A stretch of 60,987 nucleotides of DNA from assembly GCA_018672475.1 (NCBI GenBank), contig JABHFS010000156.1:1-60987 (forward strand), written 5' to 3'. Shown piece by piece: positions 26,985-36,713 of this stretch; position 1 is the stretch's first letter; each line of letters starts with the position of its first letter. The notes beneath the pieces are model-generated. The model saw only the letters and a program-made list of their open reading frames with translations. It was not told where the DNA came from and did no database searches. A program made the position numbers and the translations under genes. Source of the stretch: Gemmatimonadota bacterium. GTDB lineage: Bacteria; Latescibacterota; UBA2968; UBA8231.

Positions 26985-28046
26985 TCAGAAGCTGAACTGC
27001 AGAGAAAACTGGTGTACACTATCCAAGATCCCGAACGAAGTGAACGCATAATCGACCGTAGCGTCATAACCGCCCATGCCCAATGCAAGTCCAACTCCGG
27101 CCGTCATCCCCTGCTCGGTGCGCGGTACATCATAGGAAGTTCCATCCACTTCATCGACTTTCTGATCTTGGAAACCACGACTGCCCAAGACGCCTTGGTA
27201 ATTGTATTTGTAACCGCTACGCAACTGCAGCATATCGAATAATTCAACTTCGACTGCAGTAAATAGCAGTTGCTCGGCATCTTGGGGCTTGGTGGCGTCG
27301 GCGAGTAGCGTAATCCGCGTGCCTGCGTCCCGATTGTCTACCAGATCAGTTGCCAAACCAATGCTAAAAAGCAAAGGTAAGGGGGCACCAATGTCGTAAA
27401 ATTTCAGGTCGCTGCCCAAGTTATTGATCCGCGCACCGATTCGAGTACCATAGAACTCGGTGCGATAAATTGCGCCGAGGTCAACCGCATAGGCACTGGC
27501 ACTCAAACCATCGATCGACTGACGTACAATTTTACCAGTAATCCCCATGTCGAGCCGGTCAGTGACGTGCCGACTCCAGGTCAGCCCAATCGCAAGATCA
27601 CGATAACTGTAACTGTTTGCCGTTGCCATATCGTTGGGCTGGAAAGTACCCGCCTCCAATACGAATTGCGGAACTTCATCGCGATCAGCAGCGATGTCAC
27701 TCAAACCCATGGTAACAATTCCGAGTCCGAATGTTCCAAGGTCTCCCATATCGCGTGTAAACCCAATCGCGTCGTGAGCAAGATCTGCGATCCAGTCATT
27801 ATGCGACAGCAGCACCTGACTCGCGCCTTGGTCGAGAGCGGTACCGGCCGGATTCCAGAACATCTGGTTAACATCTCCGGTTACCGTGGTGTAGGCCGAG
27901 CCCAGCGACGTGGCCCGTGCACCGACACCTATTTTGAGAAAAGCGGCACCAGTAAGACCGGATTTCCGCACACCTGCTTCAGACGGCTGAGCAACGGCTA
28001 CAAGTCCGACTACTCCCAACCCGATGATAATCTTTATTAATTGCAT
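26985..28046 (-). CDS. PorV/PorQ-like outer-membrane barrel protein
   Basis: This 353-residue protein has a signal peptide (about 1-24) and the PorV-like opening GAAFLKIGVGARATSLGSAYTTV, then FWNPAGTALDQ. The family is a 14-strand FadL-like barrel. In Bacteroidetes PorV shuttles type IX secretion substrates. The final residue is Phe, as usual for barrel insertion. It lies 29 nt after the gene for a FlgD-sorted secreted protein and 81 nt before the FtsX fusion. That suggests it handles export or surface anchoring of that protein. Confidence 0.85.
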   Translation of the reverse strand: MQLIKIIIGLGVVGLVAVAQPSEAGVRKSGLTGAAFLKIGVGARATSLGSAYTTVTGDVNQMFWNPAGTALDQGASQVLLSHNDWIADLAHDAIGFTRDMGDLGTFGLGIVTMGLSDIAADRDEVPQFVLEAGTFQPNDMATANSYSYRDLAIGLTWSRHVTDRLDMGITGKIVRQSIDGLSASAYAVDLGAIYRTEFYGTRIGARINNLGSDLKFYDIGAPLPLLFSIGLATDLVDNRDAGTRITLLADATKPQDAEQLLFTAVEVELFDMLQLRSGYKYNYQGVLGSRGFQDQKVDEVDGTSYDVPRTEQGMTAGVGLALGMGGYDATVDYAFTSFGILDSVHQFSLQFSF

Positions 28047-28074
28047 GTCTTAAATCTCCGTTTCCTTTATCAAT

Positions 28075-30591
28075 TCAGCGCAGGATGGCAAAGTGCCCGG
28101 TTTGCGACCCGCCGGGATACTCAGCCACGTAGATGTAGAGACCACTCGCCACTTCAATACCATCTTTTGAAAACATATCCCAAAATAATGTACCATCGAA
28201 GGCGTTAGTGCCATTAAAGCGCAGGAGGTCTATTACCTGGCCCGAAACGTCGAAAATCGTGATCTCGGTAGCGGTCGGCAGATTGCTAAAAAGCATCTTG
28301 TGCTCAGTGCCCGTATCGTGCAAAGCACCTCGCTTATACGGGTTCGGTCGAACCCGGACCTTGAGGCTGCCGTCTTTCAACTGCGAGGCAGCTACCAGCG
28401 GCGATTTGAGCACAAACGGAGCACCGATACCTTTTTCTCCCGCCAGATCGACAGGGAAATTTGTGGAAGCCGTCGCATAGTGATAGGTGTTTTTCCACAG
28501 ACCGTCGCGGCCATTGAAATTGTGCCTGTGCGTCTCGAGCGAGCTAAATGGCATGCCGTTTATCTCGCCGGATTCGTTGTCGTAAGCCGCAACATAGTAG
28601 TAATAGGTGAATCCAAACGTCACCAGATCGCTTTCATCGGCAAACTTATATTTATACATCCCACTGTCGGCATCGTCATTGAGATACATCCCGAGTTCGC
28701 TGGCCGGTATGTGCTTAATCAAGCGATAAGGGCCCCACGCAGCGGACTCTTGAGGCTTGTAGGCCGCTGAACTGATATTCGGGTTGTTGGCTTCGCCGAA
28801 TTCCGCCAGCGTCCCATCATCGGGATTCTCAACCGTTTGCTCGTGATAGCTATCGACGATGCGGATGCCCACCTGCTGCGAATCGACCTTGGGAAAGAGC
28901 GCCGAACGATATACTTTGTAGCCCGCAAAATCAGCGGATGCCTCTGCTACATCGTCCCATTTAATATCGATCTTAACGTCGGTATTGGGGGCCACTTGGA
29001 TGTCGGGAGTAGCCGGCGGTGTCGGCACCTGAAAGTTGTTCTCATAGACCCACTGAGCCGTCGAGCGCGCTTTGCGAACTCCCTGCAAGCGGAACCCCGC
29101 ATACTCTACCAAAACCACGGTCATGGTCTCGCCGACTTCCAGCGAAAAGGGGCCAACACCTACTAATAGTTGTCCGTCAAAACCATGATCTATGGTGTAA
29201 CCATGCGTCCACGCCCAATCCGGCTGATCGCCCAGAGACTTACTCGGATCGACCTCCCAGTTTTGCACGAATGTGCCATTGTATTTCATGTCGCCGAGTG
29301 GCTGTCCGCGCTCGCCTTCAGGGCGAACCGCATTGATGAACGACAGCGGATCACCCGCGACGATATCGGGATGTGTGGGATCAAACCAGTTCGGATCGGG
29401 CTGAAGCGCACTCTCATTTTGAACCGATGCGCCCTTGTCCCATACGCGGCTACCAATTGTATCGCCATTAAAAAATGAACTCATGGCATAAATATGACTC
29501 ATGCGCGGATCGGCGCGACCACCATCATCCTTGAGCACCGAAGTAAACCAGCCCTTCTGCCCTCCTGCACCCACCGGATGACTGTCGTAAATGGTCCGCT
29601 TATCCGCTTGATCGGCATTGCTACCGATCGTAGGCATCGCGCCCTGTTTAGCCGCAATCCACTGCATGCCATTGTGGATATCGTAATAGTAACCACGGCG
29701 ATTCATGGTACCGCCCAGTTTACGCTTGTCGTCGGCCGCCCAACCGCGGTCACCACCAAACACCGGATGTGGTTCATTGAGTTTACTGGGCGAGGGCCCT
29801 GTAAAAACTACCGGTACGTCCCAGGGTTCGCCGTCGGCATCAGCAGTAGCGTCATAACCCGATGTTGGACCGGTGAACCAACCCGAAGCGCCACGCCGCC
29901 CATTGTTCCTATTACTCATCGAATTAATCGGTTCGTTCTGCATGTGCAGGGTCAACGCATTGATGCGATTATCGCTTCGCTCGGCAACGCCATCGCCATC
30001 GGCATCGAGAAGTCCAGTATTCGTCAATTCTAACTCAACAATGATGAAATCGTTGAGGTTGGCGTGGTTGGCCGCATACTGGCGCATGCGCCACTTGACA
30101 TCGACACCTAGGTTCGTCGGCATACTGCCCTTATACTGCATCTCGTTGCGATCGCCATCGACCCACTCTGCGCCCGGACTGGTATAATCGCGATTCCCGT
30201 CACCGGCACCAGCCAGATTATTTGTGTAGAAACCGTGTAAATATTGTTTAGCCCTTGGAGCGGTTGAGTCAGTGAAATTATTGATCTCATCCGGGCTATA
30301 TTCTGACATCTGTAGATCCTGCCCCCACGGCATATGCAAATTCTCGCCACCGGGATACATCTGTGTCGGCGTAGTCCATTGACGATCCCAATTGCCGATA
30401 CGGAACAGATCATAGCTCTTGAGCGGATTATCCACCTCTCCACCATAATAGCGTCCTGCATTGCTAGGCAGGAACGACTCCCAGATGTCACCGGCGGTAA
30501 AGACGCCCCCCTCCTTGGCGGCAACCCCACCGGCCACGACCATGAGCGAGGCTGCCACAACCAGCAACACTCTTCCTTTGCGTCCAGTCAT
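28075..30591 (-). CDS. Secreted protein with FlgD/type IX-like C-terminal sorting domain
   Basis: This roughly 838-residue protein has a signal peptide (VLLVVAASLMVVAGGVAAKEG). The middle shows an FnIII-like segment near 555-600 (IKWDDVAEASADFAGYKVYRS). The C-terminal 90 residues (VRVRPNPYKRG, ITIFDVSGQVIDLLRF, GLYIYVAEYPGG) form the FlgD-Ig-like domain used as a secretion or attachment signal. I chose the ATG at 30591, 8 nt after AGGAGG; a TTG two codons earlier is too close to the SD. No catalytic domain is recognised. With TonB receptor and PorV neighbours it may be a surface ligand-binding lipoprotein-like partner. Confidence 0.8.
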   Translation of the reverse strand: MTGRKGRVLLVVAASLMVVAGGVAAKEGGVFTAGDIWESFLPSNAGRYYGGEVDNPLKSYDLFRIGNWDRQWTTPTQMYPGGENLHMPWGQDLQMSEYSPDEINNFTDSTAPRAKQYLHGFYTNNLAGAGDGNRDYTSPGAEWVDGDRNEMQYKGSMPTNLGVDVKWRMRQYAANHANLNDFIIVELELTNTGLLDADGDGVAERSDNRINALTLHMQNEPINSMSNRNNGRRGASGWFTGPTSGYDATADADGEPWDVPVVFTGPSPSKLNEPHPVFGGDRGWAADDKRKLGGTMNRRGYYYDIHNGMQWIAAKQGAMPTIGSNADQADKRTIYDSHPVGAGGQKGWFTSVLKDDGGRADPRMSHIYAMSSFFNGDTIGSRVWDKGASVQNESALQPDPNWFDPTHPDIVAGDPLSFINAVRPEGERGQPLGDMKYNGTFVQNWEVDPSKSLGDQPDWAWTHGYTIDHGFDGQLLVGVGPFSLEVGETMTVVLVEYAGFRLQGVRKARSTAQWVYENNFQVPTPPATPDIQVAPNTDVKIDIKWDDVAEASADFAGYKVYRSALFPKVDSQQVGIRIVDSYHEQTVENPDDGTLAEFGEANNPNISSAAYKPQESAAWGPYRLIKHIPASELGMYLNDDADSGMYKYKFADESDLVTFGFTYYYYVAAYDNESGEINGMPFSSLETHRHNFNGRDGLWKNTYHYATASTNFPVDLAGEKGIGAPFVLKSPLVAASQLKDGSLKVRVRPNPYKRGALHDTGTEHKMLFSNLPTATEITIFDVSGQVIDLLRFNGTNAFDGTLFWDMFSKDGIEVASGLYIYVAEYPGGSQTGHFAILR

Positions 30592-30603
30592 TTTCAAATC
30601 CTC

Positions 30604-33600
30604 CTAGAAGTCTACCGTTATGCCGAGGTTGGCGATCCGGGGAATATCATATATGGCCTGACTCTCACGAGTGAAGGCCCGGTTTAGATCACCCGTGGGA
30701 TCTCCGTCTTCTTCCCATTTGGTCTGGCTCGGTATATTGCGGTTGTCGAAGGTTAGAATATTCTCACGATCCATTAGATTGCGGACCTCCAAAAACACGC
30801 CGAGTTTATTGCCGCCGACGCTGATGCCGCGATCAAAGCGAAGATCCATGCGCATATTCCAAGGTGCCGTCGCACTTTCGCGAGCCCTGGGATCTTCGGT
30901 CGTCGCCGTGACATTGTAATTAAAACCACTCTCGGCCGTGGTGATGAGCGCCAAGCCGATCGCCGCAGGAAGCTTGGCCAGCACAGTCAAGCCAACCCGA
31001 TGGGTGCGATCAAAACCGGAGACCAACGGATTTCCACCACCGTTGACGTTTGCTTGGTAGGTATTAAAGGCCTGCTTGTTATCCAACCCCGTTTGCAAGG
31101 CCACTTCATCGCCATCGGCTTTGTGCGAAAACGACCGACGGTCGGGAAAAGGCGTTGCGTTGTTACCGCTTCGCGACGCCTTGATGTAGCTATAAGCGTA
31201 ATTAAAGCGCCCATTAATACGGCTATTTGACCGCCGCTCTATCCCGAACTCAATACCGCGACTATCCGCGTAGCCACCCGTGGTATTTAAGTTGTAGTTG
31301 GCAAAACCAGCATTGGCCGGACTAACCGTAAAAGATAGATGTCCATAATTTTCGATGTCGCGGTAATAGGCCGTGACATCTGCCAAATAGTCGGGGTGGA
31401 AGCTGTACTGCAGCCCCATCTCATAAGCCGTCGCCGTGGTAGGATCGGCATTGACATCGAAGATCGTGGGATACGAGGGGTTGGCGAAACTGCCGTAGTC
31501 ATCGTATAGCGTAGAGAACGACGGAGGGGAATAAAATTTGCCCCACGAATAGTGCATGGCCGCATTCTCGCTGATCGGGTGAGAGATTCCAAGCCTTGGC
31601 TGCAGAAACCACTTGGTATCAACCTGACCATTCCGCACTGGTTTACGATAGGTCTGGGTCTGGCCATTACCATACGTATGTTCGGCTTCGACAGAGGGCT
31701 CAAAGAAATTGGCAATCTGCTCGGCATCAACATCTAACCCATCCAACCTCACACCGGCATTTATTACGATACCCTCATACTCTATCTTATCCTGCAGATA
31801 GAGCGCCATCTCTTTCGGCTTGCGTTGATATTCACCAATTTCAAAGGGTAAGTTGCTATACCCCACCGTGACTTGGGTCCGCTGCATCAGCTGAGAAACA
31901 TTGTGCATACGGTATAATCCACCCACCTTGACCTGATGATTGAAATTCAGCTGGTGTGTTAGATCAGCCTTCAGTTGAGTCACATCGCGGTTAAGCTCCT
32001 CAAAAAAGAAGCCCGGCTGTGCCAGTCGGTACTGGTTCGCGCCAAAAGGCAGATCGAAATTTTTCGAATTTCCTGGGTTGGTGGTAAAAAACGTGAAATC
32101 ACCGTTGGCATCGGCTCCGCTGCCATCTACGCCGAGATATTTCTCCGATTTCTCCTTGCTGTCGATAAAGATGAAGTCACCGTTTTCACTAGTTTCGACA
32201 ACACCATCACCGTTGTCATCCGAATAACCAAAGGAACTTGACCGGGTGACGCTGGAGAGCTTGACATCAAGGAAAGTACTGGAAGATATCGAGTAATTGG
32301 CACCCAAATAAGCCATGGTACCAAGCTTCTTGTTGCCCAAGGCGCCTTGTGGATAATAAGCCATCTTCCCGCTGAAGTTGCGGTTTACCCAGCCACCCAA
32401 CTCACCGCCATCATCCACCATAAGATTACCGGAAAGCTTGAGATTATCGCCGGCTCGGTGGGTCAATTTTAACGAGTGGCGCAGCGAACGATTCAGGGAA
32501 TTAGGTAAGTGCCCTTCGTCGTTGAGATAGCGCGTCGTTAGGTAAAAGTTCGTATTGGGCAGCGGCAACTTACCGCCGAGCGACAGTTCAAATTCTGTCG
32601 CCGGATTGTCACCATAGGTCACGTCAGACGGTTTAAAGGTGTAATACTTTTCAGCCTTGGCTTTTTCTGCGGCGTCCTCCGACGCCAATAGTCCATCACG
32701 AGCCTCTTCGTACAAATTGTAGTACGTAGTTTTGTCGACCGTGCCGTCTTCGGCAGGCTTGGGATTAACCAAGCCGTCGTATACTTCGGCACCGGAGTTG
32801 CGATTACCGCCCATGCCCATGCGGAAAAACACCCTCCCTTCTAACTCATCACCGCCCTCACGAGTCACCACATTGATAATCCCAGCACTAGCGGCATCAT
32901 ATTCGGCATTGAAGGTTCCGGCGATGATGTCCAAGGTCTGCACATTGCTTGCATTAATGCCAACGGCAGTAAACTCCCCATCCGAGGTGCGGTTCACATC
33001 GGTATACGGATTGTAAGTATTAGCCCCTTCGCCGGCGCGAAAATAGGTATCAGACACATCAATACCATCGACCAACACCTTGGCCTCGGCCTTGCGGCCA
33101 CCGCGGATGTAGCCGCGAAAGACACTCGGCGTAGTATTGATCAGATCCTGAAGATCGCCGACCGGCATCGTATTGTTCAGTTCCGCCTGGCCAATTGTGG
33201 ACCGACTGGTTGTCAACGATCGCTCTACGAGCGGTGCATCGGCGGTAATTACCATCGCCTCGCCCTGTATCGCCGCCGTCGGCAGATCAAAATCGACCAG
33301 AGTCGTTAGATCGAGTCGAACCTGTATGCCCGTCTGTATGGTGGCTTGATGCCCGATATAACTAGCTTTGACAGCATACATTCCGGGCGAAATATTGAGT
33401 AAGAAGTAGCGGCCTTTGTCGTCGGCGATCGCGCCGACTTTCTCGCCGCCGACTTCGACGACTACATTCGCGCCGGGCAAGGCCTGCCCAGACCCGTCCT
33501 GCACCACACCGGCGATCTTACCATTGCCGGCTAAAGCAGGTAGTGCTGTTAAGGCGCTAATAAGCGTCGCCCAAAGCACGACCCGCCACTTCCTCTTCTC

Positions 33601-33609
33601 GATGTGCAT
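30604..33609 (-). CDS. TonB-dependent receptor with CarboxypepD_reg-like N-terminus
   Basis: This 1001-residue protein has a signal peptide (about 1-28). A carboxypeptidase-regulatory-like beta domain follows at about 30-110 (KIAGVVQDGSGQALPGANVVV). The plug is at about 130-240 (PVGDLQDLINTTPSVFRGYIRGG, VLVDGIDVSD), then a large 22-strand barrel ending in LGITVDF. This is the outer-membrane active importer architecture of the SusC/CirA type. No SusD partner is present; the FlgD-sorted protein 13 nt downstream takes that position. The start ATG follows GGGAGAG. It is the first gene of the 15-kb locus. Confidence 0.92.
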   Translation of the reverse strand: MHIEKRKWRVVLWATLISALTALPALAGNGKIAGVVQDGSGQALPGANVVVEVGGEKVGAIADDKGRYFLLNISPGMYAVKASYIGHQATIQTGIQVRLDLTTLVDFDLPTAAIQGEAMVITADAPLVERSLTTSRSTIGQAELNNTMPVGDLQDLINTTPSVFRGYIRGGRKAEAKVLVDGIDVSDTYFRAGEGANTYNPYTDVNRTSDGEFTAVGINASNVQTLDIIAGTFNAEYDAASAGIINVVTREGGDELEGRVFFRMGMGGNRNSGAEVYDGLVNPKPAEDGTVDKTTYYNLYEEARDGLLASEDAAEKAKAEKYYTFKPSDVTYGDNPATEFELSLGGKLPLPNTNFYLTTRYLNDEGHLPNSLNRSLRHSLKLTHRAGDNLKLSGNLMVDDGGELGGWVNRNFSGKMAYYPQGALGNKKLGTMAYLGANYSISSSTFLDVKLSSVTRSSSFGYSDDNGDGVVETSENGDFIFIDSKEKSEKYLGVDGSGADANGDFTFFTTNPGNSKNFDLPFGANQYRLAQPGFFFEELNRDVTQLKADLTHQLNFNHQVKVGGLYRMHNVSQLMQRTQVTVGYSNLPFEIGEYQRKPKEMALYLQDKIEYEGIVINAGVRLDGLDVDAEQIANFFEPSVEAEHTYGNGQTQTYRKPVRNGQVDTKWFLQPRLGISHPISENAAMHYSWGKFYSPPSFSTLYDDYGSFANPSYPTIFDVNADPTTATAYEMGLQYSFHPDYLADVTAYYRDIENYGHLSFTVSPANAGFANYNLNTTGGYADSRGIEFGIERRSNSRINGRFNYAYSYIKASRSGNNATPFPDRRSFSHKADGDEVALQTGLDNKQAFNTYQANVNGGGNPLVSGFDRTHRVGLTVLAKLPAAIGLALITTAESGFNYNVTATTEDPRARESATAPWNMRMDLRFDRGISVGGNKLGVFLEVRNLMDRENILTFDNRNIPSQTKWEEDGDPTGDLNRAFTRESQAIYDIPRIANLGITVDF

Positions 33610-33717
33610 GGTTGCTCTCCCATGAGTTGTGCGAGATGAAGTGAAAGCTTGACGTATGATTTATTTTCCCAGTGCCCGCTCAATTGCAATCTTCAGCGGG
33701 ACATTTTAATGCCCCAT

Positions 33718-33746
33718 AGCATAAATAGCCGATTATAGCTTGTCAA
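33718..33746 (-). promoter_or_regulatory. Sigma70-like promoter upstream of the TonB receptor locus
   Basis: On the minus strand TTGACA (complement 33741-33746) is followed by 17 bp and TATGCT (complement 33718-33723). It lies in an AT-rich 258-bp spacer. Downstream in the 5' UTR, CCCGCT and AGCGGG (about 33677-33702) can form a stem with a loop of about 14 nt. Position and strand fit the receptor gene starting at 33609. Confidence 0.6.
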
Positions 33747-33867
33747 ACTATAATTTGAATTATCCTAACACCGAGTTAAGTGGGTATTTTATAGCCGTTT
33801 TTTTAAAAAATTAAATGCAATAAAACGGATAATTCGTCCATAATACGCCGAATTTCAAGCATAGTCC

Positions 33868-35304
33868 TTAATGCCAAAGTTTGGGCAACTGACTTTGTAT
33901 CGTAACAAAAGTAAAATAGCCAAAGAAGGCGCAAGACCAGATCAACGCCAAAAAACGCGTTGGATGCATCGCCAATGGGCCTTTGAGCACGCGATTGTTC
34001 ATCCACAACAACAATACTGAGTAGATCAGCATTACCCCTGCATTGAGCGAAGCGCTGAGTATCAACAACTGCACCGGCTTGTTAAAATCCGAGAGCATGA
34101 TCAGTGTACCAAAAAGAATCTGCGCCCAGAGCAATAAGAAATAGAGTCGGTTCTTGCTCCACTTTTCATTTTCGCGCAACCAATTAATCTTGATGATATC
34201 GGTAGAAATCCGCGCGCAAGCGTCTAATAGTCCCAATTCCGTCGTCAGCAGGATCGCAATACCCATCCAGTTGAAGAGATGTTTGAAAAAACCACCGTGC
34301 TGCCCGGCAATAAAATCCCCTTCGGCATCGATAAACCCCAAACCCTGTTCTAATCCCGGAGCCTGTCGAGCGGTGGCATAGGCGATCAGCGACAGCAGCA
34401 TCAACGACAGGGCCGAAAGCCCATAGAAGGTGATCAGGTGTTCGCGATTGGCCGCCAGCCACCAGCCGCGCCAACGACGCATATTTTGCTCGGTCTGCTC
34501 AAAGTGATAACCGATATCACCTACAGCTTCTTCTTTACCGGTCAACGGGCTGGTCAACCGTCCGACATAGGCGCCCATCCCATAGCCCTTGTCGCGAATA
34601 AAATCGCTTTGCACCAGATTCATCGTGCCACCGGCCCCGGCGAAGGCCAACGCCCCCAAAAAGAGCGGCAACTCCATCTCCTCCGGTATATAGCCGATAT
34701 TGACGATCCCCTTGCACATCTCCCAGATGTGAACAGGCTCAACGACAAGAAAAAAGATGACCAGCAAAAATACCAGCACCAAGGCGACCAATACCGTCTG
34801 TATCCGCTCCACCGTATTGTAGACCACTGGCCCCAAGCTCAGCGCCAGCCCCACTAAAAACAAACTCGCAATCGAATAGCCGACGCGCACGCTCTCGTCA
34901 CCGCCCAGTTCCCATGTCAAGATCGTCGCCGCCCCCGAAGCCCAACCCGGCCACATCCACGGTATAACATTAGCCAGCAAGAAAATTCCGGCCCATCCAC
35001 CCCATAGACGGCAAAATCCGGTTATAGCCGTCTCTCCGGTCGCCAGCGCCCAGCGCTCGATCTCCATATTTATGAAGTACTGCGTCAGCACCCCGACCAT
35101 ACAGGCCCAGAATACGGCAAAGCCGAATTTGTAGGTTATATAAGGCCAAAGCACAAATTCGCCGCTGCCCAACGACAAACCCAGCAGCAGAATGCTCGGA
35201 CCGACCATTTTGCGCCATTTCGGCGGTTCCGGCAGATCGCGATATTGCCCAGCAGGCAGTTGGTCGCAGGGTATAACTTCGTGTGGAACGAGTTTAGCTT
35301 CCAT
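33868..35304 (-). CDS. Divergent Nramp-like membrane transporter
   Basis: This 478-residue protein has about 11 helices. The start ATG at 35304 follows GGGAGAGGG and overlaps the upstream oxidoreductase stop by 11 nt. The first helix (GPSILLLGLSLGSGEFVLWPY) aligns with TM1 of the Nramp family. There the metal-binding DPGN of classical Nramp is absent, and LGSGEF sits in its place. In the TM6 region the MPH motif is also absent (AGGTMNLVQSDF). It is therefore an Nramp-fold protein whose metal transport is doubtful. The neighbouring Gfo/Idh gene hints at an organic substrate. Confidence 0.75.
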   Translation of the reverse strand: MEAKLVPHEVIPCDQLPAGQYRDLPEPPKWRKMVGPSILLLGLSLGSGEFVLWPYITYKFGFAVFWACMVGVLTQYFINMEIERWALATGETAITGFCRLWGGWAGIFLLANVIPWMWPGWASGAATILTWELGGDESVRVGYSIASLFLVGLALSLGPVVYNTVERIQTVLVALVLVFLLVIFFLVVEPVHIWEMCKGIVNIGYIPEEMELPLFLGALAFAGAGGTMNLVQSDFIRDKGYGMGAYVGRLTSPLTGKEEAVGDIGYHFEQTEQNMRRWRGWWLAANREHLITFYGLSALSLMLLSLIAYATARQAPGLEQGLGFIDAEGDFIAGQHGGFFKHLFNWMGIAILLTTELGLLDACARISTDIIKINWLRENEKWSKNRLYFLLLWAQILFGTLIMLSDFNKPVQLLILSASLNAGVMLIYSVLLLWMNNRVLKGPLAMHPTRFLALIWSCAFFGYFTFVTIQSQLPKLWH

Positions 35305-36406
35305 AGAATCCCTCTCCCCAAGCGAGCAATGGATGCCGGCGCTGTAAGGGAAAATGCACCCTAGCGCCGGTGATTTGTGCCTCGTACGCCCCAAGAATCA
35401 TCTCCAGCGCCGCCACGGCGTCACGTGCGCTCGAAATGGGTTCGCGGTCGTTTTCCACCGCGTCGATCAGGTCGCCTATTGCCAGATCATTGCCCATACT
35501 CAGCGGCTCATCGGCCACCTCGTCAATATCCTGCCAACGCTGTCCTTGATCCGCTGGATCCAGCACCGTGTGCGGATAGAGCATCGCCACCCCGCTGCCA
35601 CCACCCCGCAAAAGAATCGTGCCCTCGCTGCCGACAATCTCCATCCCCATTCGCTTGCCGCCACCTTCGGTAAATTTCCGCGAATCAAAAAATCCGGCGA
35701 CACCGCTCTTAAACGCGAAATAAGCGTTAACGCAATCGCCGGCAATCGGCCCCACCGGCTCATCCGCCTCCTGCACATCACCGACTTCCAGCTCTCGTCC
35801 TTCGTGCGTTATATGCGCCGACATCCAATCCACATCCCCGACAAAAAGCCGCATCATATTGAACAAATGCGTGCCCAACACGACCATATCCTCCCCACCG
35901 CCGCGCCGATCCTGCTTTCCATGTGCATAGATCGCCTGTACCTCACCAATCCGCCCCGCCGCCAATATCTCCTTTACATGCTGTATGCGCGACAAATACG
36001 CACCCTGATGCGCCACCGCGACCTTTTTGCCCTTCACCTTCGCCTTCGCCACGATCTCATCACCGTCGGCCAAGTTCCAAGTCATCGGCTTCTCGCAATA
36101 CACATGCGCCCCTACTTCCAGGCAGGCCATTACCATCTCCAGATGATTGTCGGTCCACCGCGGCCCCACCGTGACGATCTCCGGCTGTTCTTCTCGCAGC
36201 ATCTCCCGCCAATCGGCATAGGCCTTGGGCGCAGACAATTCAGCCTGTTTAGCCAATCTGTCTTCCTCGCCCTCATCTGCAACCGCTACGACCTCAACCC
36301 GCTCGTGATGCTTCAAACCAAGATGCAACCCATGCCCCCAATTGCCCCGACCGGTCCAACCGATGGCCGCGCCCCTATAGACCTTATCACGATCACTCAC
36401 TCTCAT
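35294..36406 (-). CDS. Gfo/Idh/MocA-family oxidoreductase
   Basis: This 370-residue NAD(P)-dependent oxidoreductase has a Rossmann N-terminal half with AAIGWTGRGNWGHGLHLG, and the family motif CEKPMTW near 105. The C-terminal alpha/beta domain (about 130-350) is of the usual type. Such enzymes oxidise or reduce sugars, inositols or pseudo-sugars. The ATG at 36406 follows AAGGAGAG. It is coupled by an 11-nt overlap to the Nramp-like gene, a pairing that suggests uptake plus first oxidation of one compound. Substrate not predictable. Confidence 0.9.
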   Translation of the reverse strand: MRVSDRDKVYRGAAIGWTGRGNWGHGLHLGLKHHERVEVVAVADEGEEDRLAKQAELSAPKAYADWREMLREEQPEIVTVGPRWTDNHLEMVMACLEVGAHVYCEKPMTWNLADGDEIVAKAKVKGKKVAVAHQGAYLSRIQHVKEILAAGRIGEVQAIYAHGKQDRRGGGEDMVVLGTHLFNMMRLFVGDVDWMSAHITHEGRELEVGDVQEADEPVGPIAGDCVNAYFAFKSGVAGFFDSRKFTEGGGKRMGMEIVGSEGTILLRGGGSGVAMLYPHTVLDPADQGQRWQDIDEVADEPLSMGNDLAIGDLIDAVENDREPISSARDAVAALEMILGAYEAQITGARVHFPLQRRHPLLAWGEGFYGS

Positions 36407-36505
36407 TCTCTCCTTGAGGGAATCTGCAAAATATCAACTTGCGAAAAATGGTTATCACCCAAGCCCGTTCTCCCTATTGGGAACTCTACAAAAACGCTAT
36501 GCGGT

Positions 36506-36653
36506 AATTTTAGTGTGTCCACTCGCAGCGACTTGCCGTCCCCGAAGCCGCAGGATGCGGCGTAGGGGAACTGCCCTCGGAGCTTTGCAGGATTTGTAAA
36601 ACGAGCTCCCGCAGGGCACGTATCGCGTAGTGACGCGTGCGCATACTAAAATT
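36506..36653. repeat. 148-bp inverted-repeat element with CAGGA-loop hairpins (copy B)
   Basis: The outer arms AATTTTAGTGTGTCCAC and GTGCGCATACTAAAATT pair over most positions. Inside are GCCGCA-GGA-TGCGGC (about 36547-36561) flanked by CCCC/GGGG, then a stem of GGAGCT with AGCTCC whose loop contains TTGCAGGATTTG, then CGCGT-AGTG-ACGCG. It shares CCCTCGGAG (36574-36582), CAGGA (36588-36592) and GAGCTC (36603-36608) in order with the element at 18450-18583. It fills most of the 307-bp spacer above the Gfo/Idh gene. No ORF is credible in that spacer. Confidence 0.55.
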
Positions 36654-36713
36654 CCCCCACGCACAACGCCCAATGATTACAATATTAAAAAATTACAAGC
36701 AACCATCAACCAT

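Noticed and set aside
35354..36565. 403-codon plus-strand ORF opposite the Gfo/Idh gene
   Set aside because: Antisense shadow of a recognisable oxidoreductase; no SD and no known fold.
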